DNA of 64,000 nt, taken from the NCBI RefSeq assembly GCF_022919095.1, contig NZ_CP095073.1:1-64000 (forward strand). Direction: 5' to 3'. Both the position numbers and the translations under genes were made by a program. Shown one piece after another: positions 42,868 to 52,036 of this stretch (the first letter of the stretch is position 1; every line of letters starts with the position of its first letter). The notes under the pieces were generated by a model, which had not been told where the DNA came from, ran no database searches, and saw only the letters and a list, made by a program, of their open reading frames with translations. The DNA comes from Halobacillus salinarum. Lineage in GTDB: Bacteria > Bacillota > Bacilli > Bacillales > Halobacillaceae.

Positions 42868-43881
42868 TCACCCTACAATTCTATGGTACAAGCTTTTGGC
42901 TTCCGAAATATCTTTTGTTCCATGGATGAGCACCCGCCCATCCTTGAAGAAAACTATACGATGTTTTCCAAGAGTATAAGAAAGCAGAAATGGATTCTGC
43001 TCCACTTCTCCAGCGTGAAGTCTGGACCGTAATTCCTCGAAATCCCTTCCTGAAACCGGCGGTCTAATCTGAACTGTATCTCTGCCGCATAAAACAGCTG
43101 TTTTCGTTCTATAATCCTGAGACAAAAATGGATAGGACGGATTCAGTCCACAAGAGGGGCAATCCTCCCTTTTCATTCTTATCGTTTTTATGCCCATATA
43201 GGAATGATGCCATAAATCAAATGAAATAAATTGGCGGGACAAGGCGTCCCAATCCTCTACCAATATCTTTAACGCTTCTGCCGTTTGGTGAGCGGTTACC
43301 ATTTGTACGGCTGGACTGATCACGCCTACAGTATCACAGGTAGCTCCAGTTAATGGGACTTTCTCCATCAGACAATTCAAGCAGGGTGTTTCCCCCGGAA
43401 TTATGGTATAACTTAAGCCATGACTTCCGACACAGCCTCCATAAATCCAAGGAATGTTATATTTCTGCGACACATCATTTATAAGCATCCTTGTTTCAAA
43501 ATTGTCTGTAGCATCGATGATCACGTGTACGCCATGAATAAGACTTTCCAATTCTTCCAGCTGTACATCCATAATATGCGCTTCAATGGTAGAAAAAGAA
43601 TTTATTTGAACAAGCTTCTCTTTTGCAGCAATCGCTTTCGGCATTTGATTTAAAGCATCCTCTTCGGTGAACAGCTGCTGCCTTTGCAGGTTACTCATTT
43701 CCACGTAATCCCGATCAACGATTGTAAGTTTCCCTATACCAGCCCTGACAAGCTGTTCAGCATTGCTCGTTCCAAGTGCACCCGCTCCTATAAGAAGGGC
43801 ATGCTTTTTTTCTATTTTAGTCTGACCCGCTTTTCCAATAGGAGCGAATAATGTCTGCCTCGAATAACGATCCTTACTCAT
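42868..43881 (-). CDS. ThiF/MoeB/HesA-type adenylyltransferase
   Basis: 337 residues. It activates the C terminus of a ubiquitin-like sulfur carrier (ThiS or MoaD) by adenylation. Seen are the nucleotide loop LLIGAGALGTSNAEQLVRAGIGKL, the YVEMSNLQRQ motif, DATDNFETR, and four zinc cysteines (TPCLNC and CPSCG). A C-terminal extension of about 70 residues lacks a rhodanese domain and is like B. subtilis ThiF. ThiS is not next to it. ATG at 43881 is preceded by GGAGG; the TTG at 43887 is too close. Confidence 0.88.
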   Translation of the reverse strand: MSKDRYSRQTLFAPIGKAGQTKIEKKHALLIGAGALGTSNAEQLVRAGIGKLTIVDRDYVEMSNLQRQQLFTEEDALNQMPKAIAAKEKLVQINSFSTIEAHIMDVQLEELESLIHGVHVIIDATDNFETRMLINDVSQKYNIPWIYGGCVGSHGLSYTIIPGETPCLNCLMEKVPLTGATCDTVGVISPAVQMVTAHQTAEALKILVEDWDALSRQFISFDLWHHSYMGIKTIRMKREDCPSCGLNPSYPFLSQDYRTKTAVLCGRDTVQIRPPVSGRDFEELRSRLHAGEVEQNPFLLSYTLGKHRIVFFKDGRVLIHGTKDISEAKSLYHRIVG

Positions 43882-43930
43882 CTGCAACTTCCTCCGTTCA
43901 TCCCATCATGTACTTTAGTTTATCACAGGA

Positions 43931-44734
43931 TTATCTCATCACTGCCCCTCCAGAGATTTTCAGCGATTCACCTACTGTATTTTCAGAAGCTGCTGATAAG
44001 AGATAAATAATAGATCGAGCTACTTCTTCAGCGGTACTGAGACGTCCGGAAGGTATTCCCTGTTTCGCTAGTTTGAGCTGCTCTTCATAAGGCCGGCCTT
44101 CACGCTCACCTTTTGATTTAATCGCCTCCCGTCCCATTTCTGTATCTACATAACCAGGACAGACAGCATTCACACGAATATTGTGTTCAATTGCTTCAAG
44201 GGCTATAGCCTGAGTAAATCCGGTTATGGCAAATTTGGAAGAACTGTACGCGCTGTTACTATGTGTGCCCCGCAGCCCTGAAAGAGAAGAAAGATTAACG
44301 ATCGAGCCTCTCTGCTTTTGCTTCATAAGATGATAGACTTCTTGAGTTAACAGGACAGTTGAAAAATAGTTTAATTCCATTACTTTACGTACATCTTCTT
44401 CTTTTAAGCTTTCTAATGGTCCGCCTCCCATAATCCCTGCAGAATTTACTAAGCCTGTAATATCCCCCATCCGCTGGTTGGCTTCGATAATTAACCGATT
44501 GCGGTCTTCTGGTTTATTGATATCGGCCACGCACGCCCATACTTCGGCCTGAGCATTTGTTTGTCTGCAGTCATCCTTCAATTCTTCAAGCTTTCCTTCT
44601 CTTCTGCCGGTGATCGTTACTTTGGCTCCACACTGAACAGCAGCTTTTGCTGTTTCATAGCCAATACCTCCTGTAGCCCCGGTGATTACAATATGTTCAT
44701 TTTCCAACGCTCTCGTTGAAAAGACAGGATTCAT
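43931..44734 (-). CDS. short-chain dehydrogenase/reductase
   Basis: 267 residues. Classical SDR: cofactor loop TGATGGIG, NSAG (LVNSAGIMGGG), catalytic Ser (NLSSLSGLRG), YxxxK (YSSSKFA), and the closing PSGRLSTAEEVARSIIYLLS. An Arg at position after beta-2 (ITGRREGKL) favours NADP(H). Substrate unknown. ATG at 44734 follows AAGGAGGAG. Confidence 0.9.
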   Translation of the reverse strand: MNPVFSTRALENEHIVITGATGGIGYETAKAAVQCGAKVTITGRREGKLEELKDDCRQTNAQAEVWACVADINKPEDRNRLIIEANQRMGDITGLVNSAGIMGGGPLESLKEEDVRKVMELNYFSTVLLTQEVYHLMKQKQRGSIVNLSSLSGLRGTHSNSAYSSSKFAITGFTQAIALEAIEHNIRVNAVCPGYVDTEMGREAIKSKGEREGRPYEEQLKLAKQGIPSGRLSTAEEVARSIIYLLSAASENTVGESLKISGGAVMR

Positions 44735-44799
44735 ATGATCTCCTCCTTTTTCGGTTCCATAACACAACAGCTTTTACTTCAAACCTTTTGAACATAAAA

Positions 44800-44837
44800 A
44801 ATCAGCGCTGAGAAAACGAATTTCTTAGGCGCTGATT
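44800..44837 (-). terminator. intrinsic terminator of the 50-residue gene
   Basis: AATCAGCGC / GCGCTGATT stem with a long loop and a T run (TTTTTTATG) on the minus strand. Confidence 0.75.
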
Positions 44838-44911
44838 CCATGGAACTCCATAAGGAATTACCGGTATTTGTTTGTTTCTTCTCATAGCTAACGTCACCAC
44901 ATTAAATAAAG

Positions 44912-45064
44912 TTATTTCCGCTTGTTTTTACGGAAAGGGGAAAGGATTTTTCCACTCCGTGTTTTCTTAACACCCGTAGAAACAGGCTTTGCTTCTTTCG
45001 CCTCAGGACTGTTCTGATATTCCTTTTCAAACAGCTCGCGGGCTTTATAATGGAGCAGAGTCAT
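44912..45064 (-). CDS. small basic protein (50 residues), unknown
   Basis: Begins MTLLHYKARELFEKEYQNSP and ends in LSPFRKNKRK; very basic second half, no membrane helix. AAAGGAGGT lies ideally upstream of ATG 45064 and a terminator follows, so expression is well supported. No family recognised; nucleic-acid or ribosome contact is a guess. Confidence 0.6.
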   Translation of the reverse strand: MTLLHYKARELFEKEYQNSPEAKEAKPVSTGVKKTRSGKILSPFRKNKRK

Positions 45065-45133
45065 TGTGGTGTACCTCCTTTCTTAAGGGATAGTAATCAA
45101 TTCCCGTCACGCTTTTACATAAAACCTAGATAA

Positions 45134-45418
45134 TCAAAGAAAAACGGAGATATTCGGCTTAAATCCTTCTTTCCATGATGATAAGCCAACTTTTTTCCAT
45201 TTTCTTTCCCCCATCATGCACGAATTCAGCTTTTTTGTAAAGAGTTTTTTTACATTTACTGCTAAAACAATTATACGAATGTCCGGGTTCCATTTCTTTA
45301 GATAAGCAGGCAGATGATCCAGTGCTGCTTTTGCAAAACCTATTACTCGTTCTTTATAACCAACATGCAGTATCGCATGGTGATCTGTCTTTTCCACCGG
45401 TTTTATCTCTATACTCAT
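45134..45418 (-). CDS. unknown protein, 3' end possibly frameshifted
   Basis: As written, 94 residues from ATG 45418 (AAAGG upstream). The first 70 residues look like a compact alpha/beta protein (HHAILHVGYKERVIGFAKAA, DIRIIVLAVNVKKLF). After KKLFTKK the frame becomes poor; with one added A at 45231-45236 it reads AEFVHDGGKKMEKSWLIIMERRI and stops at 45159, which looks more natural. No family recognised. Confidence 0.55.
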   Translation of the reverse strand: MSIEIKPVEKTDHHAILHVGYKERVIGFAKAALDHLPAYLKKWNPDIRIIVLAVNVKKLFTKKLNSCMMGERKWKKVGLSSWKEGFKPNISVFL

Positions 45419-45519
45419 TAGCCTTTCTTTTCTGGGAAAGATTGAGCAGATCGTTAGCCACACACTTCCGTCCCTCTTATAATGAAGTACTGAACATAAA
45501 ATGAGGAGGACTTATCTAA

Positions 45520-46082
45520 ATGATTAAAGTAGCTGCTCTCGTTGGAAGCCTTCGCAAAGATTCCTATAATATGAAGTTAACTCATTTCATCAAAGACCGC
45601 TATAAAGACCGTATAGACATCAAGATTATCCCGATTCGTGACTTGGCCCATTACGACCAGGATATAGAGCATGAAGCTCCTGCATCCGTTAAGAATTTCA
45701 AAGCCCAATTATCCGATGCGGATGCTTTCTTAATCGTCACTCCGGAATTCAATCATTCTATTCCTGGAGTGCTGAAAAACGCTTTGGATTGGATGTCCCG
45801 AGGAGAAAAGGAAATGGCAGGAAAACCTGCTTTTATCGCCGGGCTACCATGGGAGTACTAGGAACAGTTCGCGCCCAAATGCACCTCCGCCAAATATTAA
45901 ATGCCCCGGGCATGGGAGCAAAGGTGCTCCCTGGAAATGAAATACTCATTGGTACAATCCAGGATAAAGTTGATGAGCAAGGGCTGCTTAACGACCAAAA
46001 AACGATTGATTTTATTGATGGGGTCCTCGACCAATTCATCTCTTTTGCTGAAGAACAAAAGGCAAAAACCACTCCATCGTAA
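45520..46082 (+). pseudogene. NADPH-dependent FMN reductase, one apparent frameshift
   Basis: About 187 residues when one G is added at 45841-45843, giving KPAFIAGATMGVLGTVRAQM in place of an early stop at 45861. The flavodoxin-like fold shows the phosphate loop LVGSLRKDSYNMKL, the flavin-contact TPEFNHSIPGVLKNALDW and the return strand GATMGVLGTVRAQMHLR. Related to quinone/azo reductases such as B. subtilis YhdA (AzoR-like). AGGAGGAC precedes the ATG. A strong terminator follows. Confidence 0.83.
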
Positions 46083-46120
46083 AAAAAACCTCTTGAACAG
46101 CTGGTTCAAGAGGTTTTTTT
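46083..46120. terminator. bidirectional intrinsic terminator
   Basis: AAAACCTCTTGAACC-type stem (CCTCTTGAAC / GTTCAAGAGG) flanked by A and T runs between convergent genes. Confidence 0.85.
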
Positions 46121-47425
46121 CTACCCGCGTTTTGAAACGGGTTTCGCTTCCATTAAGAGATCCACTAAGTGCATAGCTTCCACCTGGTCCTCAAGCTGTT
46201 CACGCTCAATCCCCAGCTTCATTTGAATCAGACAGCCTGGATTTGTAGTCACTACAGCTTCAGGGTTCACGCCCAAAACATCCTGCATTTTCACATCTAA
46301 GATCTCCATTGAATCTTCATAATTTACAATGTTATAAATGCCAGCAGAACCGCAGCAGAAATCCGGCTGCTTAAGCTCTTTTATACCAAGACCAGGTATG
46401 CTCTCAAGGAGGATCCTTGGAGGCTCTGTTACGCGCTGAACATTGGACATATGACAGGACGGCTGGTAGGTTACCATTCGATTGACAGGAGTGGTGAAGT
46501 CGAGCGCATTGAGTTCTACTAAAACCTCTGAAATGTCTCTTACTTTTGAAGTAAATTCCTTCGCCCGTTCATACCAGGAAGTTCCCTCCTCAAACAGCTT
46601 CTCATATTCAATCATCTTCGCCCCGCATCCACCTGCATTGTTAACGATGTAATCAACATCTTCGATATCAAAAGCTTCGATGTTTCGTTTGGCTAATTCT
46701 TTTGCCGATGTCCCCTTGCCTGAATGAGCATGCAGCGCTCCACAGCATGTCTGGTCCTTAGGGAGCACTACTTCTGCTCCTGATCGCCTCAGCAATTCAA
46801 TCGTGTTTGCATTCGTTTTAAAAAACATCCCGTCCATGACACAGCCGGTAAAAAAAGCGACCTTCGTAGTCAGCTTATAGTCAGGAAGGACATGTCGTTT
46901 ACGAGTAAGCCGTTCTACTGGTGAAGGTACTTCCGGGAGAACTCGTTCAAATTTATCCAAATTCAATGGAGCCATTCGAGAAGCACTTGTGATTCTTGCC
47001 AGGCGCTGTGTCCCTGATTTTTTGTAAAACCATGCTGCATTGCTTAGCGCACCCATCCAATTCGATGAAGGAAAAAAGGTGTTGAATATAAATTGTTCTA
47101 CTTTTTCCTGACTCGGGGATTTCACTTCATTCTCCTCGATCACTTCTTTTGCTCCTTCTAAAATCGCTCCATATTGGACATTGGTTGGACATACCGTAGT
47201 ACAGGCCATACATCCTAAACATTTTTCTATAGGGTCTTTTAAATCATCTATGGAGGCTTTTCCCTCTGCTACCATCTTTACTAAATTAATCCGTCCTCTA
47301 GGAGAATGGGTTTCTCTTTCCATCGTCTCATAGGTTGGACAAGCAGGAAGGCAGTAGCCGCATTGCACACAGTCAAACGTTTTTTCGTATTGAATCTTTG
47401 TCTGTAAAGCTTCAAGATTACTCAC
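46121..47425 (-). CDS. glcF: glycolate oxidase iron-sulfur subunit
   Basis: 434 residues. Two [4Fe-4S] ferredoxin motifs at the start (CVQCGYCLPACP and CLGCMACTTVCP) and two CCG domains (GCVMDGMFFKTN..CCGALHAHSG; YQPSCHMSNV..CCGSAGIYNI). Works with the FAD subunit encoded upstream to oxidise glycolate or lactate-like acids and pass electrons to the membrane. I chose GTG at 47425, which overlaps the glcD stop by 8 bases (GTGAGTAA); the frame extends to 47458 but without a start signal. Confidence 0.9.
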   Translation of the reverse strand: MSNLEALQTKIQYEKTFDCVQCGYCLPACPTYETMERETHSPRGRINLVKMVAEGKASIDDLKDPIEKCLGCMACTTVCPTNVQYGAILEGAKEVIEENEVKSPSQEKVEQFIFNTFFPSSNWMGALSNAAWFYKKSGTQRLARITSASRMAPLNLDKFERVLPEVPSPVERLTRKRHVLPDYKLTTKVAFFTGCVMDGMFFKTNANTIELLRRSGAEVVLPKDQTCCGALHAHSGKGTSAKELAKRNIEAFDIEDVDYIVNNAGGCGAKMIEYEKLFEEGTSWYERAKEFTSKVRDISEVLVELNALDFTTPVNRMVTYQPSCHMSNVQRVTEPPRILLESIPGLGIKELKQPDFCCGSAGIYNIVNYEDSMEILDVKMQDVLGVNPEAVVTTNPGCLIQMKLGIEREQLEDQVEAMHLVDLLMEAKPVSKRG

Positions 47426-48821
47426 TGCGCAACACCAGCCTCTGCCCCTTTTCAGCAAAAATTTTACCAGGGTTCATTATGCCATTCGGATCCCAGCTGT
47501 TCTTTATTCTCCTCATCATGTCGACCCCCACAGGACCTAATTCAGATTCAAGAAACGGCGCCTTCATTGTCCCTATTCCATGTTCACCGGAAAGAGTCCC
47601 GCCAAGTTCAATGGCCGCTTCGAAAATTTCTTCGACCGCTTTTTCCACTCTCCCCATTTCTTCTTGATCCCGTTTATCACAAAGGACATTAGGATGCAGG
47701 TTTCCATCCCCTGCATGTCCGAAAACAACGACTTCCACGTTATACTTCTCTTTAATCTTTTGAAGCCTATCCATCATATCCGGAATTTTACTGCGGGGAA
47801 CTGTCGCATCCTCAGAAACTTTTGTCGGCTTAATTTGAGCAATCGCCGGGGAGACCTGTTTTCTAGCCTGCCAAATCCCGTTCGCTTCTTCTGCAGTTTG
47901 TGGAATAACCGTCTCTGTCGCTCCAATTTTCTCCATTATCTCCTGAACAAGCTTTTTCTCGATCGCAAGAGTTTCAGGATGACCATCTAATTCAATAATG
48001 ACCAAAGCTTTGGCATGGACAGGCAAGCCTGCAGGTTTAAAGTTTTCCACAGCTTGAATGCAAGCCTGATCCATAAATTCCATCTTAGAAGGAAGAATTC
48101 CTGAAGTCAGCGTCTTCGATATCGCCTGTCCGGCCTTGCGGACATCATCAAAGACCGCCAGGATGGTTTGAACGGCAGGCGGTTTAGGAACGAGCTTTAA
48201 AGTAGCCTCAGTAATTACACCCAGGGCACCTTCCGATCCTACAATGAGCTTGGTCAAGTCAAATCCGGTTACATTTTTAATCGTCTGTCCACCTGTTTTC
48301 ATGACTTCCCCTTCTGGAGTCACTACTTCAAGACCAAGCACAAAATCTTTCGTTACTCCATATTTTAATCCTCTAGGTCCTCCGGAGTTTTCCGCCAAGT
48401 TGCCGCCAATGGTAGCTACATGCGCACTGCTTGGATCAGGGGCATACATGAGTCCATGCTCTTCTGCCGCATTATTAATATCCGCTGTTAATGCGCTTGG
48501 AGAGACAATGACGGTTAAATCATCCGCATGTACGTCAATTAAGGGTGGCCATTGGGAAATATCGAGTACAATGCCTCCTTGAACAGGTAAAGGGCCTCCG
48601 CTCAGACACGTCCCCTGCCCTCTTGGATAAACAGGGATTCGAAATTGATTGGCCACTTTAAGTACATGTATGACTTGCTGTTTATTCTTGACCTGAACTA
48701 CTGCTTCAGGCAAATATTCTCCGAATGAAGCATCAAAGCTGTAGCTGTGTCGATCTGAAAGCTCCGTCATGACTTGTTTTTCCGGTAATATATCTTTAAG
48801 CTCTTCGATCCACTCTTCCAT
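47418..48821 (-). CDS. glcD: glycolate oxidase FAD subunit
   Basis: 467 residues. FAD_binding_4 domain (VYPRGQGTCLSGGPLPVQGGI, DPSSAHVATIGGNLAENSGG) and FAD-oxidase C-terminal domain (FGHAGDGNLHPN, GGTLSGEHGIGTMK). Full-length for GlcD. It heads a two-gene operon with glcF. A cre-like box lies 84 bases upstream of the start, so carbon catabolite control by CcpA is likely. Confidence 0.92.
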   Translation of the reverse strand: MEEWIEELKDILPEKQVMTELSDRHSYSFDASFGEYLPEAVVQVKNKQQVIHVLKVANQFRIPVYPRGQGTCLSGGPLPVQGGIVLDISQWPPLIDVHADDLTVIVSPSALTADINNAAEEHGLMYAPDPSSAHVATIGGNLAENSGGPRGLKYGVTKDFVLGLEVVTPEGEVMKTGGQTIKNVTGFDLTKLIVGSEGALGVITEATLKLVPKPPAVQTILAVFDDVRKAGQAISKTLTSGILPSKMEFMDQACIQAVENFKPAGLPVHAKALVIIELDGHPETLAIEKKLVQEIMEKIGATETVIPQTAEEANGIWQARKQVSPAIAQIKPTKVSEDATVPRSKIPDMMDRLQKIKEKYNVEVVVFGHAGDGNLHPNVLCDKRDQEEMGRVEKAVEEIFEAAIELGGTLSGEHGIGTMKAPFLESELGPVGVDMMRRIKNSWDPNGIMNPGKIFAEKGQRLVLRSE

Positions 48822-48904
48822 ATCTACTCCCCCGTATTAGTAATGACGATCTTCCTTTTTATGTACCCGCAATCAGACATTGATACGCTCGTATTTTCAC
48901 TATA

Positions 48905-48919
48905 TTGTAAGCGTTTTCT
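48905..48919. promoter_or_regulatory. candidate CcpA (cre) box upstream of glcDF
   Basis: TTGTAAGCGTTTTCT fits WTGNAANCGNWNNCW fully and differs from the box at 6834 in one base. It lies between the divergent glcD and methyltransferase genes. Confidence 0.55.
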
Positions 48920-48970
48920 GAATCGTATATAATTAATTGAATATTCTGATTTGAAAAGGGGTATTATTCC

Positions 48971-50026
48971 ATGTTACTACATCCAAAGGAACTTAGCCAA
49001 AATGGAAGATCTTTTACTGAGGAAGATATTGGGGAAACACGATTATTTCCCCAATTTCGAATGGACTTAAGAAAGTTTTCCGAGAAAGAATACAATCGAT
49101 TTGTAACGGTAAACACCGTACGGGACTGGTCGCAGCTTTCCTGGAAGCAAGTAGGCCGTCCTTATGAAGTACGGGCACAATCCAATGAGAGGCGCAGCTG
49201 GGAACAGGAACAAAATCGCGAGATGGACCCTCATACGGCCTGGACTTTTTTTAATAAAGCATTTCACGAATGGTTTGTGAAAGATGTCCCCAGTGAATTG
49301 GACCATTCCAAAAAACAGTTTATTAAAAGCCTGGGCTCTTTAAAACCAGCTGAAATCAAACATGCGCTCGGAGATGTCGTACGTATTCAATTGTGGAACT
49401 ACGTCCATCGCATTCAAGACGGCATATGGGATCCGCGTGGAAAGCGGGCATTATTTGAAGGGCTGAGCCTCCATAAACCAAAAATATTGTTCCTTGGAGC
49501 TGCGGAAGGCTATGAAGCGATGCAGTTAGCTGCGATCTACCCGAGAGCGCACATTGTCATGGTGGATTACGATGAATATTGCAAAACGACCCGTTTTGCA
49601 GAATTCCCCGGTTACTATCCTTTCTTAGGTGAAAACCCTGCAACCGGTCAACCAAAAGTTGTATATAAAGATGAATTGAATGTAGATTATATCGTAGACG
49701 ACATACGAAATTTGGATTTTGGGAAAGACTTTGACGTTGTTCTTTCTGTAGGATTGCTGGAGCATTTCCCTGATGCTTATAAACCAGAAGTATGTGATTG
49801 GCATCGGAAGTTTTTAAAGTCCGGCGGCTACGCGATTCTGACCACGCCAAGAAATCAAATCCGCTCAAGACTGTATTACAAAATCATGGCAGATGTTATG
49901 AATCATACGTACAGGGAATTAATGACAGTCGAGCAAATGGGACTATATCTGTATGAAAACGGGTTCGATATTAAAAGGCACGGCTATATAAAAGTCCATA
50001 ACGGAATTGTATGCCAGCCAAGATAA
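48971..50026 (+). CDS. class I SAM-dependent methyltransferase, large
   Basis: 351 residues. The first 160 are a helical domain of unknown role (rich in Trp and Arg, e.g. DWSQLSWKQVGRPYEVRAQS). The methyltransferase core follows: motif I variant ILFLGAAEGYEAMQLAAIYP, acidic strand VMVDYDEY, VDDIRNLDFGKDFDVVLSVGLLEHFPD and FLKSGGYAILTTPRN. The substrate is not known. AAAAGGGG lies upstream of ATG. Divergent from glcDF. Confidence 0.82.
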   Translation: MLLHPKELSQNGRSFTEEDIGETRLFPQFRMDLRKFSEKEYNRFVTVNTVRDWSQLSWKQVGRPYEVRAQSNERRSWEQEQNREMDPHTAWTFFNKAFHEWFVKDVPSELDHSKKQFIKSLGSLKPAEIKHALGDVVRIQLWNYVHRIQDGIWDPRGKRALFEGLSLHKPKILFLGAAEGYEAMQLAAIYPRAHIVMVDYDEYCKTTRFAEFPGYYPFLGENPATGQPKVVYKDELNVDYIVDDIRNLDFGKDFDVVLSVGLLEHFPDAYKPEVCDWHRKFLKSGGYAILTTPRNQIRSRLYYKIMADVMNHTYRELMTVEQMGLYLYENGFDIKRHGYIKVHNGIVCQPR

Positions 50027-50113
50027 TCAACAATTCTGTAATAAATTGTAAATAAACGGACTGAACGAATAATTATTCCGTAAAAACTAATTCTAATACA
50101 CGAGGTGGTTTTC

Positions 50114-50575
50114 GTGTATTTTATTATTATTGCAGGCTTCATCATTCCGTGGTGTTTTGGAATATTTCTATATAGAAAGGCTCCCATATTGTTTTTAACA
50201 TCTTCCCTTTTTATTGCGCTCTTATCGTTAATATTAAATCAGTTAGGCATCCAGCTTGGCTACTGGGCGGTAAGACCGAAGACAGAGATTGATCTGCTGG
50301 ATTCACTGTTTCTCGATCTTGGCTATTTCGCTATAGCCGGTGCTTATTTCACTTATTTTATTCAATACAAAAACTACAAACGCATATGGGTCTACTTAGG
50401 AACAATCTTCATTTTGAATGGACTTGAATTTCTCGCCCTTTCTACAAACAGGGTCCAATACTGCAAAGGCTGGAATATTGGATTAACGTTTCTCCTTTAC
50501 TTGGGCGGAATCATTCTTTTGGATCTCTATTCACTAAAGATGAAGAAGTTCGGCATCTTCCAATTTAACAAATAG
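50114..50575 (+). CDS. CBO0543-family membrane protein
   Basis: 153 residues, five predicted helices (IIIAGFIIPWCFGIFLY; ILFLTSSLFIALLSLIL; YFAIAGAYFTYFIQ; VYLGTIFILNGLEFLAL; GLTFLLYLGGIILLDLY). This pattern matches the CBO0543 group found in Bacillus and Clostridium, of unknown function. GTG at 50114 has GAGGTGG upstream; a GTG at 50105 lies within that site. Confidence 0.72.
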   Translation: MYFIIIAGFIIPWCFGIFLYRKAPILFLTSSLFIALLSLILNQLGIQLGYWAVRPKTEIDLLDSLFLDLGYFAIAGAYFTYFIQYKNYKRIWVYLGTIFILNGLEFLALSTNRVQYCKGWNIGLTFLLYLGGIILLDLYSLKMKKFGIFQFNK

Positions 50576-50830
50576 ACAACCATGAGAATAGGAGAAGCGC
50601 GTGCCTGATCAACCCTTTTCTCTTTACATAACCCTGACACATTTTTCCATTTTATACCTTTCTCCGGCTTCAGCATGCATAAAATTGTAAATTATCAAAC
50701 AATTTTTAATGAAGCATACGTTTCATCTGTTATAATAATATAGAAAACCTGAAGAGTGATTCACAAGTTCCCTTTATATTCATAGACGTGGCTTTATAAT
50801 TGAGAGAGTACGGAAAGGTTGAGAAAACAG

Positions 50831-51859
50831 ATGGGAAGCCATAAATTAATTGAACCTAGTCAGTTAAATCAAATGCGCATGGATCGAGTATCTTCTATTT
50901 ATGAGATCTATCACTATCAGCTGCAGCATACCACTAGTTATCAAGCTTCTGAAGCAACCCGCCGTTACTGTCTATCCCATCACAGCAGTATATTAGAAGA
51001 CCAGCTGGCCACGCTTGAGTTTCTCTACATGAATGAATATATGAAAGAACTGGAATCTATTCTTCATGATGGCTTATATAATCAAGAACTGTTAATGATT
51101 TACCGAATTATGTACAACCGCAAGAAGACTCCTTTAAAAGAAGGAGATTTAAACTGGTTGTCTGCACTTACCTTCTCCCACCCTTCTCTGAAGTGTCTGC
51201 ACTTGTTTACTATGGTTTATGCTTTTTACGACATTAAGCAATATACAGGTCTTGATAAATATATTGATGATATTTATGAAGCTCTACTCACGATTAACGA
51301 GCCTCTGTTTCATTATTACATGGTTCTGCGATTTGATGAATTGCTGTTTCAGCACTACTGGAAGACCAATAGTGTGGTATTGGCCAAGAAACACGCGTAT
51401 AAATATATTAACTCTGGTCTTGCACCTGGAAAAAGCAGCATGATGTACCATAACCTTGCTCTATGTGATACCTTTACGGATTACAATTTAGCTATCGATA
51501 ATGCTCATTCAGCTTTAGAGATCGCAGTGGACTATGAGCTGAGCCACCCGAGAACTGCTTTAACGAACCACACCATTCCATTTATCTCAGCTATTCACAA
51601 GAAAACAAATGGAGTTCTAACTCCAGACCCTATTGAAACGGCACATTTAGCGATTGCAAGAAAAAAGAATGAACAAGCTAAGCAAATATTGAGCAAGCTT
51701 GACGAACTGACTCCTTTTCAGGAAACCTATTTAGGAGCAGCTACTAAAGATCCGTATATGCTGAAAAATGCCAAAAGTCGATTTATTCATGATTATGGGG
51801 ATTTGTTTTTCGCCCAGTTACCTGAACTCTATTTAAAGGAACTAGTTAAAGTAGTATAA
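50831..51859 (+). CDS. AimR-like TPR protein without a DNA-binding domain
   Basis: 342 residues, all helical. The order of segments resembles AimR, the arbitrium receptor of SPbeta phages: TRRYCLSHH and LEFLYMNEYMKELESILHDGL near the start, LKCLHLFTMVYAFYD in the middle, and ETAHLAIARKKNEQAKQILSKL then KNAKSRFIHDYGDLFFAQLPEL at the end. AimR has about 40 further residues with a helix-turn-helix at the N terminus; they are absent here and the upstream DNA does not encode one. No aimP-like peptide gene follows and there is no phage gene nearby. Start ATG 50831 or TTG 50819; neither is ideal. Homology is from remembered sequence, not a search. Confidence 0.65.
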   Translation: MGSHKLIEPSQLNQMRMDRVSSIYEIYHYQLQHTTSYQASEATRRYCLSHHSSILEDQLATLEFLYMNEYMKELESILHDGLYNQELLMIYRIMYNRKKTPLKEGDLNWLSALTFSHPSLKCLHLFTMVYAFYDIKQYTGLDKYIDDIYEALLTINEPLFHYYMVLRFDELLFQHYWKTNSVVLAKKHAYKYINSGLAPGKSSMMYHNLALCDTFTDYNLAIDNAHSALEIAVDYELSHPRTALTNHTIPFISAIHKKTNGVLTPDPIETAHLAIARKKNEQAKQILSKLDELTPFQETYLGAATKDPYMLKNAKSRFIHDYGDLFFAQLPELYLKELVKVV

Positions 51860-51870
51860 AAAATGAACAG

Positions 51871-51905
51871 CTTGTAGAGAACCTGCATTCTCTACAAGTT
51901 TTTTG
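51871..51905 (+). terminator. intrinsic terminator of the AimR-like gene
   Basis: CTTGTAGAGAA / TTCTCTACAAG perfect stem followed by TTTTTT, 12 bases after the stop. Confidence 0.88.
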
Positions 51906-52036
51906 ATGTAAATAAAATACAGCTGCCATTAGTTTTACGACTCCACGTTTGGAACTATTTTTCTTAAAAGAAAAGGATTTTTTTCCTTTGTAGAGAATTA
52001 CTGTAGCTATAATCCTTATAAAAAGAGGTCATTCTT

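Noticed and set aside
50680-50750. 22-codon ORF before the AimR-like gene as a signal peptide gene
   Set aside because: No secretion signal or basic start, and arbitrium peptide genes lie downstream of aimR.
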